Assembly (NCBI GenBank): GCA_050291245.1
Contig: JBNKJP010000023.1
Span: 62,001 to 126,000 of the forward strand
Direction of reading: 5' to 3'
Source: Thiodiazotropha sp050291245
GTDB taxonomy: Bacteria > Pseudomonadota > Gammaproteobacteria > Chromatiales > Chromatiaceae
Length of the DNA stretch: 64,000 nucleotides
The notes below the pieces were generated by a model, which made no database searches, was not told where the DNA came from, and saw nothing but the letters and a program-made list of their open reading frames with translations. This document shows positions 52,038 through 61,000 of the stretch, piece after piece (position 1 is the first letter of the stretch; the number at the start of each line of letters is the position of its first letter). Made by a program: the position numbers and the translations under genes.

Positions 52038-55000
52038 ATGGCGATCATAGTCAGCGGCTACGAGCGGGGCTTACTGGACAGCAGTTTTGGGACCCTGGGG
52101 TTGGGGGATCGGACCAGTCAGAGCGACCCGGGCTCGGGCAATCAGCTGTATGTGAACGTGGCCAACGGGAACCTGGTGCTGCAGGAGCGGGACGCGTATC
52201 TGCCGAGCCTGGGGGATGACTACCAACGGGTGCGCACCTATAACGCCCAGGGCCAGCGGTTTGGTGAGGATGGGTGGAGTGACTCGAACCGGATCCGTCT
52301 GGAGCGCCACGGGGAGGGGGATGGGACCTACTACAGCGTGACCTATGGGGACGGGAGTCGATTTGTCTATCGGCTCAATGGAACGACGGGGCTTTATGAG
52401 TCGGTGGACGGCGCGGGGGCCTACGAGACCCTGGAGGTGTTGGACGGGGGGGGCGAGGCGGCCTACCGGGTGACCCGGGCCGATGGGGGGACGCTGAGTT
52501 TCGACGGGGCGGGTCAGTTGCTGAGCTGGACCGACCCCAACGGGGTGGGGCTGAGCTACCACTACCGGCATGGCCGACTGGTGCAGGTGCGCGACGACGA
52601 AGGGCATGTGATCGACTATCAGTATCACTTGGGCCAGCTCTTTCGGATCACCGACGAGACGGGAGCGCGGCTGGCGGAGTACCACTATCACTTCGGGCGA
52701 TTGAGCGAAGTGATCGATCGCTATGGCCACAGTACGCGCTACGCGTACAACCGGGCGGGGTTGCTCGAGCGGCTGATCCTGCCGGAGTGGCAGCGGGTGG
52801 ATGGGGAGCTGGAGCACTACGCGGGCCGGGAGCTGCGTTTTGAGTACCAACAGACCGGAGGGTGGGACAGCCCCTGGGTGCTGAGCCAGCTGACCGATGC
52901 GGAGGGCAACGTCACCCGCTTCGATTACCGCTTCGATGGCGACGGCGGAGAAGTTCCGTCCGGGGGCGAGACCCGGGTCCTGGATGCCCTGGGCTACAAC
53001 CGGGCCTACTCGAACGATGCGGCCTACCAGCAGTGGCGGGTCGAGCAGGGGTACTATCAGGAGTACTCGGCACACCAGGCTGGTCATGACCCGGCCTACC
53101 AGAGTCAGGTGGATGCGATCTGCCAGGCGCACAGTCTGAGCTACCACTACGATGCCAACGGGTTGATCCAGGAGGTGGTGGATCAGGCCGGGTATCACAC
53201 CCGCTACACCTACGACGCCCAGGAGAACCTCACCTCGGTGACCGACCGCAACGGCTGGGGCGTGCTGCACAGCGACGGGGCCTACTACCGGGGCCTGAGA
53301 GCGGAGCTGGGTTATACGGATGCGTCAGGGGAAGGCAAGCCGGTGGGTGAGCTCAGCGATGAAGAGCGCACCGCCCTGAGCGAGCAGTTCACCCGCCATT
53401 TTGGCTACGACGAGCGGGGCAACCGGATCTGGAGCGAAGACAACGCCGGTCAACGTACCACCTATCGCTACACCGAGTTCAACCGCCTGGCCAGCACCAC
53501 CGACCCCCTGGGTCACACCACCGAGTACCACTACGACGAACATCAGAACCTGATCGAGCGGATCGACGCGGGGGGCGACCTCAGCCGATTCGAGTACGAC
53601 GCATACGGCAACCTGATCCGCAGCATCGTCTATCTCGACGCCAGTGATCTGAGCGATCCCCGTCAGCAGCAGGTGACCGAGTACCGCTACGACGCCTACG
53701 GCAACCTCATCGAGACCATCGACCCGGAAGGGGGTCACCGCCTCAACGCCTATGATCACTTCGGCAACCTGATCCGCAGCACCGACGGCAACGGGGGGGT
53801 GACCCAGTACAGCTACGACGCGGACAACCGGCTGCTGAGCCTGACCGACCCGGAGGGCAACACCACGCTGAACCGCTACGACGCGGTGGGCAACCGGATC
53901 AGCATCACCGACGCAGCAGGCCACACGGTGACCCAGGTCTACGACCGGAACAATCGTCTGATCAGCACCCTGGATCCATCCCAGGGCGGAGGCGAACATA
54001 ACCGCACGACTCAATACGGTTATGACGTCGTGGGCAACCGCACCCGCAGTGTCGATGCCGAGGGCCGGGAGACGCGCTACCGCTACGATGCCCGCCGGGC
54101 CTTGGTGGAGGTGACCACGGCGGAAGTCGTCGGCAGCGACGGGACGACCCCGACCCGCTACCACAGTACGCTGGCCTACGACGGCGAGGGCAACCGGATC
54201 CGCGCGACCGACAACCGGGGGTTTATCACCGAGCTGGTCTACAACGAGAACGGCCTGCTGCTCCAGCAGACCACCCCGGACGGTCAGATCACCCGCTACC
54301 AGTACGATGCCAACGGCAACCGGATCCAGATCGTGGCCGGGGTGCAACTGCCGGCGGCCAAGCGCCAGACGGTGAGCTTCAGCTACGACGAAGAGGACCA
54401 GCTGATCCAACAGACCGATGCCCAGGGCAACCTCACCGAGTACGGCTACGACGCGGTGGGCAATCGGATCTCGGTGACCGACGCCGAAGGCCACACCACC
54501 GACTATGAGTATGACGGCAACAACCGGTTAGTGCGCGAGATCCGGGCGCAGGTGAGCGACCCGAACGGTGAGGCGGTGCGCTACACGGTGGAACACCGCT
54601 TTGACGCCAACGGCAACGAAGTCGAGACCATCGATGAGAACGGCCAGAGCACCCGCTACAGCTTCGACCGGAACGACCGGGCGGTGATGGTCGAAGATGC
54701 GAACGGGATTAAAAGCGTCTACCGCTACGACAGCCGGGGCAACCGCACCGTGGTCTGGATCGGGGTTCAAGCCGAGCAGAATGCCGAAGGCCGGATCGAG
54801 ATCACCGATCGGAGCCAGGCCCAGCTGACCCGCTACACCTATGATGAGTTCAACCAGCTGATCGCCAAGGTCGACGGGATGGGCAACGCCCTGGCGGAGG
54901 ATAACAACGCGCTGTATCAACGGCTGCGCCAGCAACTGGGCTATGCCGCCGAGGTCTCGGAGCTGAGTAACCCGGATCGTGCGGCCCTGCGGGGGCTGTA

Positions 55001-58000
55001 TACCGAACACTACACCTACGACCGGGTGGGCAACCGCCTGAGCGTGACCGACCACGAAGGGCGGGAGACCCACTACGGCTACGACGCCCTGGACCGGCAG
55101 ATCAGCCAGACCGATGCCCAGGGCAATATCAGCCACAGCCGCTACGACGGCAACGGCAACCGGGTCGAGACGATCGACGCCCTGGGTCGTAGCCAGCAGT
55201 TCGACTACGACCGCATGAACCGGCTGATCGGAAGCACCGACGCCCTGGGGGTGGTGAGCGAACGGGTCTACGACGGCTTCGGCAACCTGATCGAGCAGAC
55301 CCGAGCGGCGGGCACCGCGGAGGCGCGCACCCAACACTACGAGTACGACCTGAACAACCGGGTGGTGCAGGAGACCGACCCGGAGGGTCACCAGCAATCC
55401 TACGAGTACGATGGGGTGGGCAACCGGATCCGGGTGACCGACGGCCTGGGCCATACCACCCGCTACCGGTACGACGCGCTCAACCGCCAGGTGCGGATCA
55501 TGGATGCGCAGAACTTCCAGACCCGCATGGAGTACGACGGCGTAGGCAACCGCCTCAGCCTGATCGACGCCCAGGGCGGGATCAGCCGGTTCGAGTACGA
55601 TGCGGGCAACCGTCAGATCCGCACCACCGACGCGGAGGGGCGGATCACCGAGTACGTCTACGACGCCCGGGGCAACCGGATCGAGCAACACACCGGGGTG
55701 GGCACGGATGCCGAACAGGTCACCCGCTACACCTATGACACAGAGAACCACCTGCGCCAGGTCGAAGACGCCGCCGGGGGGATCACCCGTCACGGCTACG
55801 ACCGGGTCTACAACCACACCGCCACCCGGGACGCCAAGGGTAACCTCACCTACAGCGCCTTCGACGCCCTGAACCGGGTGATCCGGATCACCGACGCGGC
55901 CGGCGGCACCACGGAGTACGCCTACGATGCGGTGGGCAACCGCCTGAGCCAGACCGACGCCCTGGGGCGGGTGACCGAGTACGCCTACGATGAAGGCAAC
56001 CGGGTCATCGTTGAGACCGCCGCCGAGGGCACTGAGACCCACTACGGCTACGACCGGGTGGGCAACCGGGTGCAGATCACCCGGGCGGCTAACACCGAGC
56101 AGGCGGTGACCGAGACCTTCGTCTACGACAAAGATGACCGGCTGGTGCGCCAGGAAGACGCCCTGGGGAACCTCACCCAGTACCGCTACGACGCGGCCCA
56201 CAACCGCACCCAGGTCGAGGACGCCAACGGCCACATCACCCACTACCACTACGACGCCAACCAGCGGGTCAGCGGCATCGAGGACGGGGAAGGCCATCTG
56301 GTGCGCTACCGCTACGACGGCAACGGCAACCGGGTGCAGGTGATCGACGCCCGGGGCAACACCACGACGAGTTACTACAACGCCAACAACGAAGTCACCT
56401 TGAGCGTGGACGCCGAGGGCTACGCCACTGCCTATGAGTACGACGCCAACGGCAACCTGCTGAGCCAGACCCTGCATATGACGGCCCTGGGGGAAGTGGA
56501 CTGGGAGAACCCGCCGGCGGTCAGCGCCAGCGATCAGGATCAGACGATCCGCTTCGAGTACGACGCGCTGAACCGGGTCAGCACACGCCTGGACGGGGAG
56601 GGGTATCGCACCGAGTATGTTTATGATGCGGTGGGCAACCAACTCGAGACCCGCCAATACCGGGATACAGCGGGCACCGACCCGGTGGTGACCCGCCGCT
56701 ACTACGACGCACTCAACCGGGAGGTGGCGAGCCTCAGCGGCGAAGGGCACCTGACCACCACGATCTATGACGCGGTCGGCAACCGGCTGAGCCAGACCCG
56801 CTACGACGAGGCGGTGACCCCGCCGGTCAGTGGTATCCCCGAAGGAGCGGATGGAGACCCGGGACGGGAAGAGTTGTTCGTCTACGACGCACTCAACCGG
56901 CTGGTGCGTTCGACCAGCGTACTGGGGATCCACACCGATTTTAGCTACGACGCCCGGGGCAACCGCACCGCAGTGATCGAAGCGGTGGGCACCGATCTGG
57001 AGCGCCAGACCCGGTATCGGTATGACGATGCCGACCGGCTGGTCGAGACGGTCGACGCCCTGGGGACGCTCACCCACCTGGAGCTGGACGGCAACGGCAA
57101 CGTGGTGGAGCGCACCGAGGCCTACGGTACGGAAGATCAACGTCAGACCCAGTTTGTCTATGACGGCAACAACCGGGTGATCCGGGAGACCCAGGCGGTG
57201 GGGACCGAGGTGGCGGTCACCGCGCGCCTAAAATATGACGGGGCGGGCAATCTGATCGAGCGGATCGACGCCCTGGGCACGGACGATCAGCGCCAGAGCC
57301 GGTTCGGCTACGACGGTAACAACCGGCGCACCCTGGAGGTCAACGCCGAAGGGGAGCGGACCACCTCGCGCTACGACGGGGCGGGCAACCGCACCCGGCT
57401 GGTGCTCGGAGCCGGCCAGCCCGAGGCGCGGGTCAACACCTTCGAGTACGACCGGGACAACCGGCTGATCGCCGGGGTGGACGGGGAAGGGATCCGCACC
57501 GAACACCTCTACGACGGGTTGGGCAACGAGGTCGAGACGATCCAGGCGGCGGGCCGGGACGGACAGGAGCACCACACCCACAAGGTCTACGATGGGGAAG
57601 GCCATATCACCCGGATCACCGATCCGATGGGGGGCGAGACCCGGTTCGAGTACGACCTCCTCGGCAACCAGACCCGAGTGATCGACGCCAACGGGGGCGA
57701 ACAGCTCAACCGCTTCGACGCCCTGGGCCGCCCCCTGGAGAGCTTGAGCGCCGGGGGCATCCTCACCGTCAACACCTACGACCTGCGGGGCAATATCCTC
57801 AGCACCACCCAGTCGTTCGCCGACGGCAGTGATGCGCGCACCACCACCTACGCCTACGACGCCCTGGACCGCCAGACCTTGGTGACCGACCCGGAGGGGT
57901 TCAGCACCGAGCTGAGCTATGACCTGTTCGGCAACCAGACCCAGGTGACCCACGGACTCTACCTGCCCGAGCCAGAGGATGCGGACTATGATCCGGCCAA

Positions 58001-61000
58001 GGCGGCCCAGGCGTTCGAGCAGAGCAATGTGTTTAGCTACGATGCGCGCAACCGCATGACCGGGATGACCGATGCGGAGGGTAACCTGACCGAATACGGC
58101 TATGATGCGGTAGGCAACCGCACAAGCCTGACCGAAGCGGCCGACAGCGCGCCGCGCACCACCGAGTACCGCTACGACGGGGCCAACCGGTTGATCGAGA
58201 CGATCAACCCGGAGGGGGGGATCAGCCGCAATACTTACGACGCGACAGGCAACCGCATCGGGGAGTCGATCCTGCAGCGAGCGGCCCCGGACGCCGACAG
58301 CGAAGCGGTGTGGATCGAGCGCAGCTACGAATACGACGGCAACGCCCGGGTCATCGCCGAAGTGGACGGCGAGGGCAACCGCACCGAGTACGGTTACGAC
58401 GCGATGGGCAACCCGACCCGGATCACCCAGGGGGTGGGCAGCCCGGTCGAGCGCACCACCGCCCAGGAATACGATCTCAACAACCGCCTCAGCGCCGACA
58501 TCGACGGCGAGGGCAACCGCACCGAGTATGCCTACGATGCCCTGGGCAACCGCACCCGGGTAACCGACGCCCTGGGCCACGAGGCCCACTATTACTACGA
58601 CGCCAGTGGCAACCTGAGCGCGGTGATCGACCCGGAGGGAACGCTCAACACCTTCGCGTACGACGCGGCGGGCAACCGCACCGAAGAGCGGGTCTACGCC
58701 AACACCTACACCGGCACAATCGACGACGCTGAGATCCCCCAACCGGAGGCCTCGGATCAGGATCGGATCTCCACCACCGAGTATGACCGCAACAACCACG
58801 CGGTGGTGCAGACCGCCCCGGACGGCACGCGTAGCGAGTACCGCTACGATGCGGCGGGCAACCTGGTGCTGGAGCGCCAGTTCGCCGAGGCGGACGTGCC
58901 CCGGGAGCTGCACTACGTCTACGATCTGAACAACCGGTTGAGCGTGTTCACCGATGTGGATGGGACCCGCACCGAGTACCAATACGACGGGGCCAACAAC
59001 AAGCTCGAAGAGCGGATCGTCAACCCCGAAGACGCCAACCCGATCCACACCACCCGCTACGAGTACGATCTCAACAACCGGGAAGTGCGTCAGATCTTCG
59101 ATCCCGACGGGCTCAACTACGTGCAGGAGAGCCGCTACGACGCGGCGGGCAACCTGATCGCCCAGGTCGATGCCCGGGGCGGGGTGAGCCGGTTCGCCTA
59201 CGACCTGGACAACCGCCAGGTGGCCCAGACCGACCCCTTGGGGAATCGCAGCCGGATCGGCTACAACGCGGTGGGCGACCAGGCAAGCCTCAGCGACGCC
59301 AACGGCCATACCACCGAGTACCAGTACGACCACAACGGCCGGGTGCGCTTCGAGATCCAGCCGGAGGTGACCCTCTATACCCTTGAAGCTGGTGAGACCA
59401 CCGGCCGGCCGACGCTCGAACACCGCTACGACGCCATGGGCAACGAGGTGCAGACGGTGGATGCGACTGGCGCCCTGACCACCCGCTACTTCGATGGCAA
59501 CCAGCGCCTGACCGCCGAGCTCAATGGCGAGAACGTGCTGCGCACGTTCAGCTACAACAGCAGTGGGGATCCGCTCAGCGAGACCCTCTACATGGAGCGG
59601 CTCACCGATGCGGCCCACGACCCGGCGACCCTCCCGAGCGGTGTGGGCGAGGCGCGCACCACCACCACGGAGTACGACCTGGGGGGGCGGGTGATCCGCA
59701 TCACCCACCCGGAGATCGCGGTGACCCAGCTCAGTGGCACCCAAACCGCGTCACCCACCGCAAGTCAGGAAACGACCCAGCTCGAAGAGCGGATCACTTA
59801 CGACGCCTACGGTAATGCCATCGTCAGCGAAGACCCGGCGGGCCGCCGCACGGTGAGCTACTACGACATCAAGAACCAGCTGATCGCCCAGGTCGACCCG
59901 ATGGGTTATCTGACCGAGTGGACCTACGACAGCCAGGGCAACGTCATCGAACAGAAGCTCTACGCGACCCGGCTGGATCTGGCGGAAGTGGACCCGGACG
60001 AACAACCCTGGCCGCCCACGGGGGAGGTCTATCAGATCAACCGGGCCTACGACGTGGCCAACCGGCTGATCGAAGAGCGCTCGCCCCGGGTCGCGGTGAC
60101 CGACCTTGACGCCAGTGTCCAGAGCCGTCAGGAGCGGCTGATTACCCGCTACACCTATGACGCGAACAACAACCAGACCTCCCGGACCCTGGCGGCGGCC
60201 ACCGCCCAGGCGGTGACCGAGTACACCTACTACGACGGGGCCAACCGGCGGATCGCGGTGGTCGACGGGCTGCGGGTGCTGCACCGGTTCGGTTACGACG
60301 CCAACGGCAACCAGACCCTGCAGGTGCGTCATTACAGCCCGATCGAAGCCGGCGTGGATCTGGAAAGCCTCGACGGGGCGGAGACCGATTTTACGACCCT
60401 GGTCACGGCCAACGAAAATGACCAGACCCGGGAGCTGATCTACGACGCGGTCAACCGGTTGAGCCGGGAGATCGACCGGATGGGCAGCGGTGATGAGGAT
60501 GACCTGACCAAGACCCACACCTACAACGGGCGCGGGGACGAGACCCGGATCATCGACGAAGACGGGTTCGTCACCCGGCAAAGCTTCGACGCCCTGGGCC
60601 AGGTGGTGCTGAGCATCGACGGGGACGGCCACGGCAGCCGGGCGGAGTACGACGCGGCGGGCAACGCGGTGCGGGTCTACACCGGTGAGCTCTACGATCT
60701 GGAGACACTGGAGCGGGTCAACCAGGCGGTGGCGGTGGCCGAAGAGAGCATCGGCACCAGCCTGGAAGGAGACATCCTGACCCTCGACTGGGCGATGCCG
60801 GCGGGTGTGCATGAGCAGAGCTTCGTGGTCTACGGCACCGAGTCGGTGGCCGGTGGCGATGACCTGAGCCTGGGCTACCTCCACCGCAGCGGGATCCAGG
60901 CGAGCTGGTTCAGCGAGACCGAGTCGGCGCCCCTGGATCTGGCCGAGCTGGGGGCGGGTGCCGGGGATACCCTCTACTTCCGGGTGGTGAGCCAGGATGC